A stretch of 64,000 bases of DNA from Paulinella micropora (Eukaryota > Cercozoa > Imbricatea > Euglyphida): positions 189,203 through 253,202 of the forward strand of contig BJOX01000194.1 in assembly GCA_009731375.1 (NCBI GenBank), in the 5' to 3' direction. The first letter of the stretch is position 1, and each line of letters begins with the position of its first letter. Shown here piece after piece: positions 9,001-19,890 of this stretch. Position numbers and translations under genes: made by a program. The notes below the pieces were generated by a model. That model was given only the letters and a program-made list of their open reading frames with translations. It was not told where the DNA came from and ran no database searches.

Positions 9001-11819
9001 AGCGCATGAAACGCTTGCAAAGCCTCTTCGCCCCACTTCTCAAAGTCTCCAAAATCTATCATTTTCTCCAACTTAGCCCGTGTTGCACCCCAATCGGGTA
9101 TAAACTGGCTATAGTATTGCGCCATCGCAAGGAATGAGTGCAATTCAGTGCGGTTCTTCGGTATCGGTCGATTCATAATCTCCTCCCTCTTCTCTTTGGA
9201 TATCGAGACTCGATTATGGGAGATCTCGTACCCTAAGTATGTCACACTCGTCTTGGCAAGTTGACACTTCTTTAGATTGCACTTCAGGCCAAAAGCTCCG
9301 ATGCGCCTGAATATATCGGACAAATGATCGATATGCTCCTCCATTGTGTTAGAGTATACGATAATGTCATCGATATAGCAAAATGCATATTCTCCCGCCT
9401 TCTGTCCCCGCCTTCTCATAAAGCCACCGTCAGACAAATCATCGTACTGACTGCTCAACATCTTCTGCATCGCCTTCTGGAAAAGTCCTGGGGCTTGCTT
9501 GAGGCCCATCGGAAGCACTTTCCATTGGTATATTTCCATACCCACCACAAACGCCGTCAGCCATCTGGACTTTTCCTCCAGTGGTATCTGCCAGAAGCCA
9601 TTCTTAAGGTCAATGACCGAATAGAATTTTGCATTCCGCAGTACTCTCCTTCCTTCTTCTAATGTCGGGAGAGGATTTCTCTCTTCCTCCAGCACCTTGT
9701 TAACACGAGCATAGTTAACTGTCAGGCGCCATTCTCCTCCTGGCTTCGGCACTATTCTCGGTTGTGAGACTATTGGAGATGTTGATCTCTCAATAAAGTC
9801 CTCATTGAGCAGCTGTCTTGCTAGCTCCTCCGCTATCTTCGCCTCATGTATACTCAAATTCGCCCTTCGTGGTGCCGGTGACGGCTCCGCACCCGGTATT
9901 TTGTAAATAACCGCAGTGAAATCTTCAGGCTTGACACCACCTGCATGTGGAGGGTCAAAAATTTCCTTGTTCGCCTCTAATTTGGCTTTTAAAAGCTCCT
10001 TCTCCTTCTCCGTGCCTACTCCTTCTTCCAATATTTTCCGCGCCGCCTCTTGAAAATCTTCATCAGACATCTGCTTATGCTGCTTGAGGGGTTCTCTGTC
10101 CTCCTCCAAGCCTAAGTCCTCTTCCGAGACATCATCTAGGCCCGTCTTTTCATACGTGACCGTGTCCGGCTCATCATCTTTACCGAGCTCCACCAGCATG
10201 TCAATGAGTCTCGCGTATTGCAAAGGAGCTTTACGGGTGTAAAAACCATCAAAGCATGTGAATGCTTGCGGTATCAATTTCAACTTGTCGAGGTCTCTGA
10301 GCTTCCGCTTGTATGCACTGCTCTGCTCACGAGTTCCCATACGACAAGCCACCACTAGCTGTTGCTTGCGAGAGGGTACCGGTATAGGATGATCAATAAG
10401 CCGGTCCCTTATTTCCTGCGCCCATATCGCCTTCTCATTATATGGCAGGATAATAGTATACGGCTTATTATTTTCGAATAAAGTCCGTAAGCATTTCTTC
10501 ACTTCAGACAGTGAACGCGGCCACGTGGGCTCGTCACCCCAGAAATCAGTAATAAAACTTTTAATAGTTTCTGGTGGAGTATCCGGGATTCGCCCCGTTC
10601 TCCTTGGTACAAACGCCTCCCTTTTTTCTTCTCCTACTTTCGCATGGAAACAGTATCCGTTAGTAATATGGACATCTGTTCCTACTCCTTCCGCGAATCT
10701 CGCCAACGACGGGCTTCTTTGTGCGACACATATAATCTCCTCCTTTCGCTTCTCGATTAAGTCATCAATAGACTTTTTGTCCCAATGGCATGTCGGAACT
10801 GTGACAGTGCACACTTGGGATTCCCAATTGTCGGTCCAGGACAGTTCATCCGGTCTTACGACATGGGGGTGAACGTACACCTCAAGTGCCTCATGTGCGA
10901 TGGCCATCTTTTTGTGATCCGTCGCTAGACTCAGCTCATAAGCCTCATAAGAGTCAGTAGCGTTGAAGGGATCAATATCGTTCTCTTCTCCTCTTTTTAC
11001 TCCATATATCACTCGCCGTGCGGCGCAATCAATCACAGCCCCCATCGTAGCCAATTGGTCATACGATAGTAATATTGACCCGTGGTAACCGGGGACGACA
11101 TAGAGGTCCATACGGTATACTCGTGCGGATTTCAATTTAAAGGTCAGTGTGATGATTCCCGTGATATCCGTCCGGCTGCTCACTCCTTTGAGAGTGCCCG
11201 TTGACTTTTTCATATTTCCGTCCACCCAGTCCCGGTATCGATTAAAAAACTTCCGGCCGACAATATTAATATTCGCCATCGTATCATTACCAACTTTTAA
11301 TATTGTCTTCAATGTTTCACAATAAAGTTCCGTATAACACAGAGCATCGGGCCTGTGTATATTGGCTGCGAGAACAAGAACTTTACGTTCCAAATTTTGG
11401 AGTCTTGTCTCTAAGTTTTTCAACTCCTCCTTCTTCTCCTCCTGCTTCACCTCATTAACATTTTTATTATTCTGCGGTACTGGTGCGTTTACTATTTGAG
11501 CGACATTGTCTTGTGGTACTTGAGTACACACATTGTCTTTTTGCTCGCCACCCGCCGCGACCGTAGACATTGAGTCTGTTCGTGGTTGTTTGCTTGGCCG
11601 AGGCGATACGTCTGCCATTGGCCTCCTCGCCTCCATCGCAAGTCTCGCCTTCCTATTTGCATCAGTTATCATTGGTAACCGTGCTGTATGAACGGGTATG
11701 AGACTACCTTGGGGCTGCAGTCTCTGTGTACCCACATCTTTGTTTTCACATAGAGGAAGCGTTGGCCCAGTCTGCACAACAGCATTAGAAAGCACTGTGA
11801 CTTTAGGGTTAAACTTCAC
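6039..11819 (-). CDS. pol: Ty3/gypsy-like Pol polyprotein (PR-RT-RH-IN)
   Basis: A 1926-aa intact frame. Residues about 160-280 resemble a retropepsin-like region, but the catalytic triplet position reads NDTMAN rather than D-T/S-G. RT spans about 660-880 with the VLPMGLKQAPGLFQ motif and YIDD at about residue 815. RNase H follows (VDTDAS near 965, a conserved Glu in QREALAVVWAL, and RTDHH). Integrase has a His-His-Cys-Cys zinc region (about 1286-1330), a D-D-E core (HIDHVGPF, CSDRGSDFN, NGKIERVH) and a GPY/F-type module (HWKGPYQIM near 1597). This PR-RT-RH-IN order is Ty3/gypsy. About 290 further residues, acidic and Lys-rich with no recognised domain, extend the C-terminus. The start lies 55 bp after the Gag stop in another frame, so Pol is not a simple read-through. 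The absence of stops suggests a recent insertion. Confidence 0.9.
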   Translation of the reverse strand: MKFNPKVTVLSNAVVQTGPTLPLCENKDVGTQRLQPQGSLIPVHTARLPMITDANRKARLAMEARRPMADVSPRPSKQPRTDSMSTVAAGGEQKDNVCTQVPQDNVAQIVNAPVPQNNKNVNEVKQEEKKEELKNLETRLQNLERKVLVLAANIHRPDALCYTELYCETLKTILKVGNDTMANINIVGRKFFNRYRDWVDGNMKKSTGTLKGVSSRTDITGIITLTFKLKSARVYRMDLYVVPGYHGSILLSYDQLATMGAVIDCAARRVIYGVKRGEENDIDPFNATDSYEAYELSLATDHKKMAIAHEALEVYVHPHVVRPDELSWTDNWESQVCTVTVPTCHWDKKSIDDLIEKRKEEIICVAQRSPSLARFAEGVGTDVHITNGYCFHAKVGEEKREAFVPRRTGRIPDTPPETIKSFITDFWGDEPTWPRSLSEVKKCLRTLFENNKPYTIILPYNEKAIWAQEIRDRLIDHPIPVPSRKQQLVVACRMGTREQSSAYKRKLRDLDKLKLIPQAFTCFDGFYTRKAPLQYARLIDMLVELGKDDEPDTVTYEKTGLDDVSEEDLGLEEDREPLKQHKQMSDEDFQEAARKILEEGVGTEKEKELLKAKLEANKEIFDPPHAGGVKPEDFTAVIYKIPGAEPSPAPRRANLSIHEAKIAEELARQLLNEDFIERSTSPIVSQPRIVPKPGGEWRLTVNYARVNKVLEEERNPLPTLEEGRRVLRNAKFYSVIDLKNGFWQIPLEEKSRWLTAFVVGMEIYQWKVLPMGLKQAPGLFQKAMQKMLSSQYDDLSDGGFMRRRGQKAGEYAFCYIDDIIVYSNTMEEHIDHLSDIFRRIGAFGLKCNLKKCQLAKTSVTYLGYEISHNRVSISKEKREEIMNRPIPKNRTELHSFLAMAQYYSQFIPDWGATRAKLEKMIDFGDFEKWGEEALQAFHALKDLIYKDPKDGGLVLTMPDFTKQFVVDTDASKFAIGAVLQQEDEEKKLRPIMFISRKLCAAERNYCTRQREALAVVWALKRLREYLWGGPQFTVRTDHHNLLWLMNHEQTGRLARWQAFLSCFDFTMVHLPGKRNVVADSLSRLEFNSEVSALVSTVEMEDLSTDKVYEVSHIEAMEMASGVRYDRTGLRYSPQGPDHGICCELHTQEDAEWSYEVYENAKANIREEEETQEVYAEPPQERRSDLDDDPERIGVRLEDGTIHIASPTAWRQQQAQDPEFKELIQLYQNPDELRMTKAIKDQMKEMGWRDGLLWYKGLHGRYASQPDKWTLWVPESLRRFIFVAAHNCPLLAHPGRQRTHMFVARRFWWKKMKEEIDQAVDACIPCKINKTPLKANFGLIGEFPLHAGMFEFIHIDHVGPFPESKDGYKYLLTAIDRATNYVWIIPVKDVTGKTTAEALIDRIISQIGVPRKICSDRGSDFNNEVIDKLSKYYGMKWQYVTAYNPRANGKIERVHRPLKASLKMYCTKKENQRAWVEAAPSFAFAMNCLPSTALGGSKSSISPYQLVYGREPDIPTSLLHPKDTWADADELFGMRLRVKMEAEQIVRAHREAERRKTDAEGVRQAHLDQIKFQVGDIVLLYHPQVPKGVSSKLFTHWKGPYQIMEQTGPLNYKIRGRGKVQIVNVRRLIKYDPFLLEDESVEEALKRMKDDFKEVPPIHKEAGIDQDDAYRAPIAEKEESEVDSKEKTDRISAVGTQSKSPREHSGKKEKITEAQLRRARNDLINDQPRKAMRSMRSKDVHQEEEGTDTDPNAGNVEIVHERWKEGDAIATIAWVKNVFYLMRPAEQHVADDTLSDLYLMRVVAVPRQMRVTRTLKISSAAKIVQPILQFWRSMDPVEDPKARHYLPVYKDAKSLETWDDTITPRDKDYTAWTIQTLPRGVLDVPFELSLGGIPNKIWDILEQSKFDLTFVGGPPPGKEIRARRRRQ

Positions 11820-11874
11820 AGTCTTCTCCTTCCTCTCTTCTTCCCCCTCCAGTCATTCCACCACCTCGAAACGA

Positions 11875-14514
11875 TTACCTTGAGTAGTGTCCGGGTAGGA
11901 TGACGTATCGGTCTCCGAGGCAGTGTTGTAGGCCTGAGCTCGACCGAAATTTGGGTTGGAGCTTGCCCACGAGCCTCCTCCTCCTCTGGGTGGGGGGGGC
12001 TGGAGCTCGAACAGCTCTCCCTCCATAAGGGGTATATCCCCGACCTCCTCCTCTTCCTCTCGGAGGGGTTCCCTGCCACCTCGAGGCTCCTCTCCATGTT
12101 CCTCGTGCTCCTGCTCCTCCTTCTCGTCCTCTTTGAGAGGCCTTTAAGTTCTTTTGTCTCTCCCTTTCCTCCTTCTTATCCTTCATCTTCTTCATGTAGG
12201 TAATGATTGCCTCTCGTAACTCCTCATCATCACACATATTGGCATACCAACCTTCGTTCACAGCGGCAATCTGAAGCATATTGAAAAGGCCCGGTTCCTT
12301 GCCTTCCGTCCTGCTCAGAAAATTTGCCCTTGCTGTTGGGTTCTGCCTATCATGATTGAAAGAGCAGTCTCTGTTCTCCATCTGTGCCTTACACTGCAAG
12401 CCCGCGAACCACCTCCAACATGCGGTCTTCAGGTCTGGCTCTCTCTGTCTCTTCCAACCGGCAACTCTGTTTGTGTACGTGGCTTGTGCGCCAACAGGTA
12501 CACCGCCTGCCTGTGCCGTATGTGCCTCCGTGAGCGAGTCCATGTTTGAGCATGCACTCATCACTTCTTGAAACAGTGCTGACGGAGCAACGCTTTGAAC
12601 CGTATTTTCGAACACGTGTGTCTCGAGGAAGTTCTTGGACTTCACTGAGCTAAACGTCGAGCATTGTTGTATGAGCTGAGTAAGCTTACTCGGGTTAACT
12701 GTGTGTAACGCCGAAAAGAAATAGAGGATGATCGACTTGCGGCCATAGAATAGCCCATAGGAGGAAACTACCTCCGTAAGGGTCGCCGCCAAGCCAACAG
12801 CACTCCTCAAACTCATCGCCACTGTCTCAAAGATTTCAAATCCTATGAGAGTACCAGTGCAGAGATGCTGGTATCCATGAGATTGAAAATATGAAATGAG
12901 TGTGGCCACCGCCAGTTCACACTGAGCGTCTAGGCCTGTTGCATTGTTTCTCTTAATCTCCTCCTTCTTTCTCAAAAACTTGTACTGTGTCAGATCAAAT
13001 CCCTCCGAGACTAGAGATTGGTCAAAAACAGTAACAAGGGCCTCGTATTCCTGCGTTTCGTCGCAAGGAAAAGCCTTCATGCAGGCATTGATCTCTTTGA
13101 GCTTGCTCAAAAGCGAAGCATCAGAGTCTTTGTCTGAGCTCGTCTTGGCATATAGCATGAGACTTGCCACTCCTCCTTTCTTCCCCTTGAAGGCATTTAT
13201 GATGTTCTGTCTGTCCTTCTTCTCCGTGTTTGTGACCACCACCGTAGTTGAGCCCGAGGGTGCAGGGGCTGGTGGGGCAGGAGCTGGTGGGGTCAAATAT
13301 GTCGGAGGGTGTGTCTTTGCACCACTCACTTTTGCTTTCATTCTTTCCAGTCTCATCGTCTTCTCGAACTCCTCATTCTCTTTCGCCTTCTTCTTCTCAG
13401 ATATCACCAGCTTTTGAGCATGAGTGATAAAGGCCACCAATTCAGAAGCAGATCTGAGAAAATTATATTTCTCCACATATTGGTCAACACCTGCTTTGTT
13501 GGCGACCGGTGGTGCGTTACTAAGTGATTTAAGGACAGAGTGATCCTTGGTAGGAATCCATCTCTTCCATGCCTCCTTGTGCAGTAACGCACCCATCAAC
13601 AGTCTGATCTTGGTCAGAACTCTGTCGGTCTTCTCTAACTCATCAATCACAGGATGAGTTTCTCCTGCTGCCTTAATGCTTTTTTCCATCTCTGCCTTCC
13701 CCTCCTCCAAGGCCTTTATTTCCATTGTAAAAAAATGAAATATGCCACTCGAGTTTTTCGAACCCAGATTGGTCTTCATTTTTGTTACATCGACTGCCTC
13801 CTGACCAGTCGCGAGGAATCTGGCCGTTGCTCTTGGGTTTGTGTACTGGAGGTAACCCTCACATCGTGGGCCGTATGTACGTTCCCAAATCAGGGTTTGA
13901 GTGTACACCCCAAAGATAGCATCGAGTAATTCAAGGTGGGTGTGTGTGTCCCCAAACTTGATATGCTGTATCTTCTTTCTCTCTTCTGGATCAGAGACCA
14001 GTTTGCCGAGGAGCTGTGCTGTGTTTGATAATAGGATATAGACATCCTTTTTAGCACGACTTTTCTCTCTTCTTTGATCCTGAGGGATCCACACATAGGT
14101 ATCCTTCTCTACCCCCATCTTGTTATCAAACTCTTCTTTAGTGAGGTCATAGTGGTCTTGCACCCACTGTTGTTCCTCCACTGTGATCTCCTCTCCATCA
14201 CTATGAATCAAGTCGATCATTTTTCGTCCTCCTCCTCCCGTGTAGGCAGGTGGTAAGGGATTACCATATGCTCCTCCTCCTCCCGTCTCTTCTTGTTCAA
14301 ATCCTCCTTCATCTTCGTCTCCTCCATATCTTCCTTCATCATCCCAGCCCTCTTCTACTCCTCCTCCTACTCCTTCATCTCCTCCTCCTCCTTCATTCAA
14401 TCCTCCTCCTCCTCCTTCATTCAATCCTCTTCCTCCTCCTCCTCCTGCTTCTTCTTCTTCTCTTCTTTGATCTGCCTCCGAGAATTCACTCACTTCGGCG
14501 GTCTCTGTCGACAT
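11875..14514 (-). CDS. gag: Gag-like protein of the retroelement
   Basis: 879 aa, intact, ATG at 14512-14514. The N-terminus is acidic with Gly-rich repeats of an N-E-G-G-G-G type for about 100 residues. The middle is a helical, Lys/Glu-rich capsid-like region with a Pro/Ala linker (near residues 410-425). A Cys/His cluster near residues 696-720 (C-x8-C-x8-C-x3-H, with FAGLQC and CSFNH) is closer to a CCCH finger than to the usual CCHC knuckle. The C-terminus is RGG/Gly-rich, suited to RNA binding. It lies directly upstream of Pol on the same strand. Identification rests on position and layout, not on a recognised capsid domain. Confidence 0.75.
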   Translation of the reverse strand: MSTETAEVSEFSEADQRREEEEAGGGGGRGLNEGGGGGLNEGGGGDEGVGGGVEEGWDDEGRYGGDEDEGGFEQEETGGGGAYGNPLPPAYTGGGGRKMIDLIHSDGEEITVEEQQWVQDHYDLTKEEFDNKMGVEKDTYVWIPQDQRREKSRAKKDVYILLSNTAQLLGKLVSDPEERKKIQHIKFGDTHTHLELLDAIFGVYTQTLIWERTYGPRCEGYLQYTNPRATARFLATGQEAVDVTKMKTNLGSKNSSGIFHFFTMEIKALEEGKAEMEKSIKAAGETHPVIDELEKTDRVLTKIRLLMGALLHKEAWKRWIPTKDHSVLKSLSNAPPVANKAGVDQYVEKYNFLRSASELVAFITHAQKLVISEKKKAKENEEFEKTMRLERMKAKVSGAKTHPPTYLTPPAPAPPAPAPSGSTTVVVTNTEKKDRQNIINAFKGKKGGVASLMLYAKTSSDKDSDASLLSKLKEINACMKAFPCDETQEYEALVTVFDQSLVSEGFDLTQYKFLRKKEEIKRNNATGLDAQCELAVATLISYFQSHGYQHLCTGTLIGFEIFETVAMSLRSAVGLAATLTEVVSSYGLFYGRKSIILYFFSALHTVNPSKLTQLIQQCSTFSSVKSKNFLETHVFENTVQSVAPSALFQEVMSACSNMDSLTEAHTAQAGGVPVGAQATYTNRVAGWKRQREPDLKTACWRWFAGLQCKAQMENRDCSFNHDRQNPTARANFLSRTEGKEPGLFNMLQIAAVNEGWYANMCDDEELREAIITYMKKMKDKKEERERQKNLKASQRGREGGAGARGTWRGASRWQGTPPRGRGGGRGYTPYGGRAVRAPAPPTQRRRRLVGKLQPKFRSSSGLQHCLGDRYVILPGHYSR

Positions 14515-15240
14515 GATGTCGTAGTAGTGATCAACAGGAGGACAGTGTCAGCTCCTATGTTTGGTTTTTGTTCGTTTGTGTTCTGTTCCTCCTTCAGTCG
14601 ATTGACTAGTGAAGAGAGAAACTAATAGAGAGGGTAGGATAAGATTCCCTGTCCTCTATGAAACACTGTTTGTATGTTTGTTTTTGTTTGAGAAAAATAG
14701 TCTTTGAGACTTTCTCCGATTTCTTGTTCTCCTTACTCAGATTACTTTCTCCTCCTTCTTTTCTATATTGTATCTAGTATGAGGCACTTGGACCTACACA
14801 CAGATAGTAATAGAGAAGCTAGAAAAGCTCTCCTTGAGAAGTCGACAGTCGGTCGGATAGGTTCTCAGACCTACCTTTAGAAAACGATCAGAGATTTGCA
14901 AAAATACTCTGACGTATGTGTGAGATAATGCAGATAAATGCACAAACTAGAAGGGTAGAGTGTTGTGCTCCTGTCCCTATGCTTGTTTGTGTTTTGTGTG
15001 TGTTCCTTCACTCTTCTGTCCACCTCCTTCTTCTTGGTCTCTGTGTGAGAACAGCAAGAACGACAGAGAGTTTGTATCTGATGTCTCCTTGTGAGCACAC
15101 AGATACTGATTGGGCTAGAGGGTACGAGACACCTGCTTGAGACCAATCAAATTATTTGTTTTGTGAAAGAGTTATGAGGGAGCTGTGTTGGAGTATTTGT
15201 TTTCGTCTGACGTCCCCGTGTGAGACAGGTCAGTGAAAAT
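14515..15240. other. Leader region upstream of Gag; no gene
   Basis: T/C- and T/G-rich DNA with two degenerate copies of a stretch resembling 'ctatgtttg...tgtgttctgttcc' (near 14550 and 14975). It should contain the 5' LTR and primer-binding site. No tRNA-complementary site or TG...CA terminal repeat could be fixed by eye. Confidence 0.4.
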
Positions 15241-15495
15241 TCACTCTGTTGCCTGTGTGGCAAAGCAGAAAGAAATCACCCTAGTGATGTGGACTCCAAA
15301 TGTAATGCCCCCCAACGATAGCTCGAAAAAAAGTCGGTAATACAACCAAACACAGTCCTCAAGAATGAGAATGATGTCTCGTTGTATTAGCTCAGTGAAG
15401 CCAAAAAGGAAAACTGCAACAGACCAGGAATAAAATGGCATCAGGTCCAAATCCGGACAAATATTACTGAAAAACAAGCTGGTGCACCTACCCAA
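15241..15495 (-). pseudogene. Possible decayed Pol C-terminal fragment
   Basis: An 84-codon frame containing FELSLGGI, identical to eight residues of the Pol C-terminal extension at about 6150. The flanking residues show a similarly spaced P-x-Y and T...RD pattern. On the + strand both places share cccaacgata. The match is short. It could be a remnant of a second element lying head-to-tail with the intact one, or chance. Confidence 0.3.
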
Positions 15496-15760
15496 TCGAC
15501 ATTTATATTATTTATAGAAGCTGTGGATCTATTGCATGTCGTGGGAGTGCATTCCTATAAAAATAAGATTAATAATATTAATAAATATAATATATAATAT
15601 AATCGAAAATGCTTAAGCTTCAAACCATTTTGTTTGCTTCTTTAAATTTCACACAAGACTAAAATATCACATACATTTTCTGTTGTTGAAGTAGTTCGTG
15701 TTCTGTCAGTAAGAGGGTAATGTTTCGCAGAAGATATTATCTTATTCCTTTCAATAACAA

Positions 15761-16080
15761 CATCATCAACATCATCATCAAGAAAAACAACAACAGCAGT
15801 AACAAAAACAGCAACAACAACAACAACAACAGCAACAACAACAACAACAACGTACTTTAGCTTTACTTGCAAGGAGGATGGAGATGATGAAGCCGAAGAT
15901 GATGAAGATGAAGATGAAGATGAAGATGAAGAAGAAGGAGGAGGAGGAGGAGGAGGAGGAGGAGGAGAAGAAGAAGAAGAAGAAGAAGGAAAGAAGAAGA
16001 AGAAGAAGAAGAAGAAGAAGAAGAAGAAGAAGAAGAAGAAGAAGAAAAAGATGATGATGAAGATGAAGATGAAGAAAACG
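15761..16080. repeat. Compound microsatellite (CAA)n, (GAT/GAA)n, (GGA)n
   Basis: The + strand changes from (acaaca)n through (gaagat)n and (gga)n to (gaa)n. The long poly-Leu/Phe and poly-Cys frames across it are repeat artefacts. Confidence 0.9.
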
Positions 16081-16138
16081 AGTGTGGGAAAGCAACGTGT
16101 TGAGGTCTGTAGGAAAAAAGTTTCTGTAGCAGCTCATT

Positions 16139-16148
16139 NNNNNNNNNN
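16139..16148. other. Assembly gap flanked by duplicated sequence
   Basis: Ten N's. The 19 bases before the gap (gtttctgtagcagctcatt) recur immediately after it, following ggg. The contig ends probably overlap and the gap is false. Confidence 0.85.
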
Positions 16149-16265
16149 GGGGGTTTCTGTAGCAGCTCATTCCCAAATGTGAGGAATGACATTGCGCAAC
16201 GCCGGTGCCAGCGAGCAGCCAGCGTAGCGCAAGCTGACACCTAGGCCTCCTAGGAAAGAGCGAGT

Positions 16266-16502
<237 letters not shown>

Positions 16503-16735
16503 AGAGATAGTGATATCGATAGTAGAGCAATAGTATTAATACAGTAGTTTCTACCGTAAATAATAAAATTTTAAATGACGCATGATCATCAGATCATGAC
16601 AAGCAATTTAATAATTCTAGTATCTTTTGGCCGGCCTACTGAAAAGACTGAAAAAATTAAATATTAAAGCTAAAGCACAGGTGGCTGTGCCGCTATCGCA
16701 GAATCAGGAAGAGCAGTAAAGAATGTACAAAAGAA

Positions 16736-16850
16736 AAAATATATTTCACATTTTTATTATGCGCAGGCGCAGTCACGTTCTAGTACCAATACTGGTTCTA
16801 GAACGTGACTGCGCCGGTGCGCATCTGAAAATTGTGAATAAATATTGCTC
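16736..16850. mobile_element. Short foldback (MITE-like) element
   Basis: Arms at 16759-16783 and 16798-16824 (atgcgca...ggcgcagtcacgttctag) are inverted copies with a small offset, and the outer A/T-rich flanks are also roughly inverted. The loop is about 14 bp and itself nearly palindromic. It carries no coding capacity. Confidence 0.55.
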
Positions 16851-17509
16851 ACACGAGAAAAATCAGGACATAAACCGGCCAGAAATAACAAGCCACGCAT
16901 CCATTTTGACTTCACATCCCTCCAGTGCAGCAGCCACGTGTTGACACAATGTTTGACTGGTGAAGGCTTTCCATTCACATCCAAGATTCACAAAATGGTG
17001 GCACCCGATGTGTGCTCTTTGCAGAACAAAGCAGAAGCGACGCGAGCGAAGGCCAAAACCCTTGATTCATGCCTCAATACATGTGGCGGAGTAAGCAGGA
17101 AAAAAAAAATCCCCAAGGAAATCTTAGGAAAATCAACCGACCGCCAACACCCACCCTACTGCCACTTGTCAGGGTTGAGTGAGACAATCAAACCACACGG
17201 CCCCCACCCGGCATCCTTTCTCTTATTGGTTGTTTCAAACCACAAATGCTGCCATGGAGAGTCTCCGCACAATGTGGTACCTTGCCATATTTGTGAGCCG
17301 TTCATGTCACAACTTCCTGTTTCACTAGTCGACATTCTTCACCGTCCTCCCACACCATTCAGACCTCGAGTTTTTGTCACTCGTTCATTTCATCTTGCTT
17401 ATAATTCCTGGCTCCCATTTCACTCTCATTCCTCACTCCATATTCCCCCGTTCCCGCCCGTCGTCCTTGTCTGTGTGTTCTTGCTGCTGTTCGTAGTTCG
17501 TTGTTCGTA

Positions 17510-17945
17510 CTTTGTAGTTCGTAGTTCGTAGTTTGTAGTTCGGTAGTTCGGTAGGTATGAAGGGAGGGAGGAATGAAGGAAGGGGGGCGGCGAAAGGTAG
17601 GTGGATAGGTCGGTAGTCAGGTGAGTAGGTAGGTAGGTAGGTAGGTAGTTACCAGGTAGGTAGCCCAAGGTAGGTAGGTAGGTACGGTAAGTGCGGTAGG
17701 TACGGTAGGTACGGTAACACATCAGCAGTATATGATGAAAAGGAGGAGGAGCAAGCAAAGCTAAGCCGCTAAGCTAAACTAATCAAAGCAGGCTGACCCA
17801 AACTAGTATGACCAAAGCATACAAAACTAGACTAAGCTAAGCAGCCAAGCAAAGCTAAGCCAGTCATGAAGCCTGGCCAAGCAAAGCTAAGCTAAGCTCT
17901 GTCTGGCTCAATCAAAACTAAGCTGAGCTAACATCGACCATTTTC
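17510..17945. repeat. (GTAG)n-type arrays and degenerate AAGCTAAGC tandem repeat
   Basis: 17510-17715 holds gtagttc, gtaggtag and gtacg repeats. 17757-17940 is a degenerate 9-12 bp tandem built on aagctaagc. Confidence 0.75.
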
Positions 17946-19830
17946 ATCGACTTGGGTCCCGGTCCGGCAGCCGGAGTGCACGCAACCCGGACCTCACCTG
18001 CCTCAAGTAGGCCTAGGGTGTCGAAACATTAGTGAAAACATGCTTTATCACTTCCTCTTGCATAAAAACAACTGGCTCCACTTGCTGTTGCTTGCTTTTA
18101 CCCTTGCTGCTTCCGTCATGTACTGTCAGTGAAGGCAGCAGCAGCCAAGGCGGGTTGCGGGCACTGTGAGACGCCGGCGCACCAAGTCAAACTACGTTCA
18201 AGCAAAGAAATAGAAGCAGATGATCACTGTCTTGCTGGGATAGCTCTCAGCATGAATCTATGCGGCCTGGTTTGTAATGTTTAGCCTCAGAACTGTCGTT
18301 GCGGACTTGGAAAAAAATCGACTTTTCACCTACTCTAGCCGACCCACTTCTGGTCACGCTAAGTCAAAGTCAGCAACTGTTCGTGTTGATTTATTCAATG
18401 AAAAATGCTTTCTAGCGCTTTCTAACAATTCAATACTACCGGCCACGTCTTTCCAATTTGAATTTCCGTCACTTCCGATTTACTATCCGGAACTTTACGC
18501 GAATTAATTCGGTTGCGAATTATTAAAGTTTTTTAAGTAAGACAGGAGGTCTAACCCTTACGAGCTCAAAAAGAAAAAGGAATTTAATAAAACCTTGAAC
18601 ACAACGGGTTCAGTATTAACCTTTACTTCGAGAGTAGAAAGGGAAATCAGAAATGAACCCAAACAACAAGCCAAAGGGAAACCACCGTTAAAAACGGAGT
18701 GTCCCTTTGACACGGGTCACTGACACGATGCGTTACGTCCGTAACCTGCACAAATGCTAAAACATACCACAAGCAACAACCCATAAGTGCAATTTCCCTT
18801 ATTTAGCCATAAATTCCCAGTCACAGGGAAAACAACCAAATTTCACTGTTGGAATTTCCATGAAAATACTATGATCCATAAGTCAGTTAAATTGTTACTA
18901 CGTGACAATCGCAATAAAAGGATCGTGTCAACGCTATTAATATGGGAGATTAATCCATTAGATGCTACGGTTGCAACTTGGTGTAACATATATCCTGATA
19001 TTAATAACCTCTCCCACTCCGGTAAACCGCCGCGGTTAAGTGTAAAATATAGGATTTAGTTTGAAGGCCGTATGGGGTATAAGCTTCCCAGCTTCCCTTC
19101 CATATCCCTTATCGTAATACAACACTAACCGGAAGTATTGTTCGAAACCGGAAATATAATAAGAATTCATCTTAGAAAACATTTAATTACAAGACATCAC
19201 TTCCGATAAAACCAATAGCGTAAAAAGGATGTAGTATACCGTGGGTGTTACTGTTACAGGTTGTCGTGCTTTGCGGGCTGCCCGCCGCCTGCCGTTCTGG
19301 CTTGCCTGCCGTAGGAACAAGTTTTGTGGTGATCGCAGCCTGCAAGGGGGGAGTGGTGCAGGTGTGAGGGAAAGATGAGCGTGGCAAAGCCAGAGAGCAG
19401 GCGGGACATGTGATGCTGCTGCTGAGTCTTGCGCATGTTGCGACATCGACACATATTAATACGTGAAGAAGACCGGATCCGGAAGGAAAAAACCATAGAC
19501 TCAATTAGCGATCACGAAATTTGAATGAACGGAGAAAAAAGAGACAGAACTTTAATAGCTTGGAACTTGAAGGTTTCCACATCGTATTGGAAACGAAGTG
19601 AGCACTGACCGCGATCGTACGCGTGGTCCGAATGAGGAATGTTTGGCTAGATGGTCGACAACAGATTGCAACAAAGGTCGACATGAATCATGGTAAGAAT
19701 GGAGAATGTTGACTGCTTGCGAAGTTGAACAAGGCAAGACTAGGCCGGCAGGCATCGTTTGCTACTTAGCCCTACACATTTACGCATTCGCGCTGCATAG
19801 GATACATAAGGGCTAAAGTTAGCCGCTTTT
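17946..19830. other. Single-copy-looking DNA without a recognised gene
   Basis: Mixed composition with short open frames on both strands, none longer than about 105 codons and none with a recognisable motif. Nothing supports an exon here. Confidence 0.4.
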
Positions 19831-19841
19831 AAACCTTCTGA

Positions 19842-19844
<3 letters not shown>

Positions 19845-19890
<46 letters not shown>

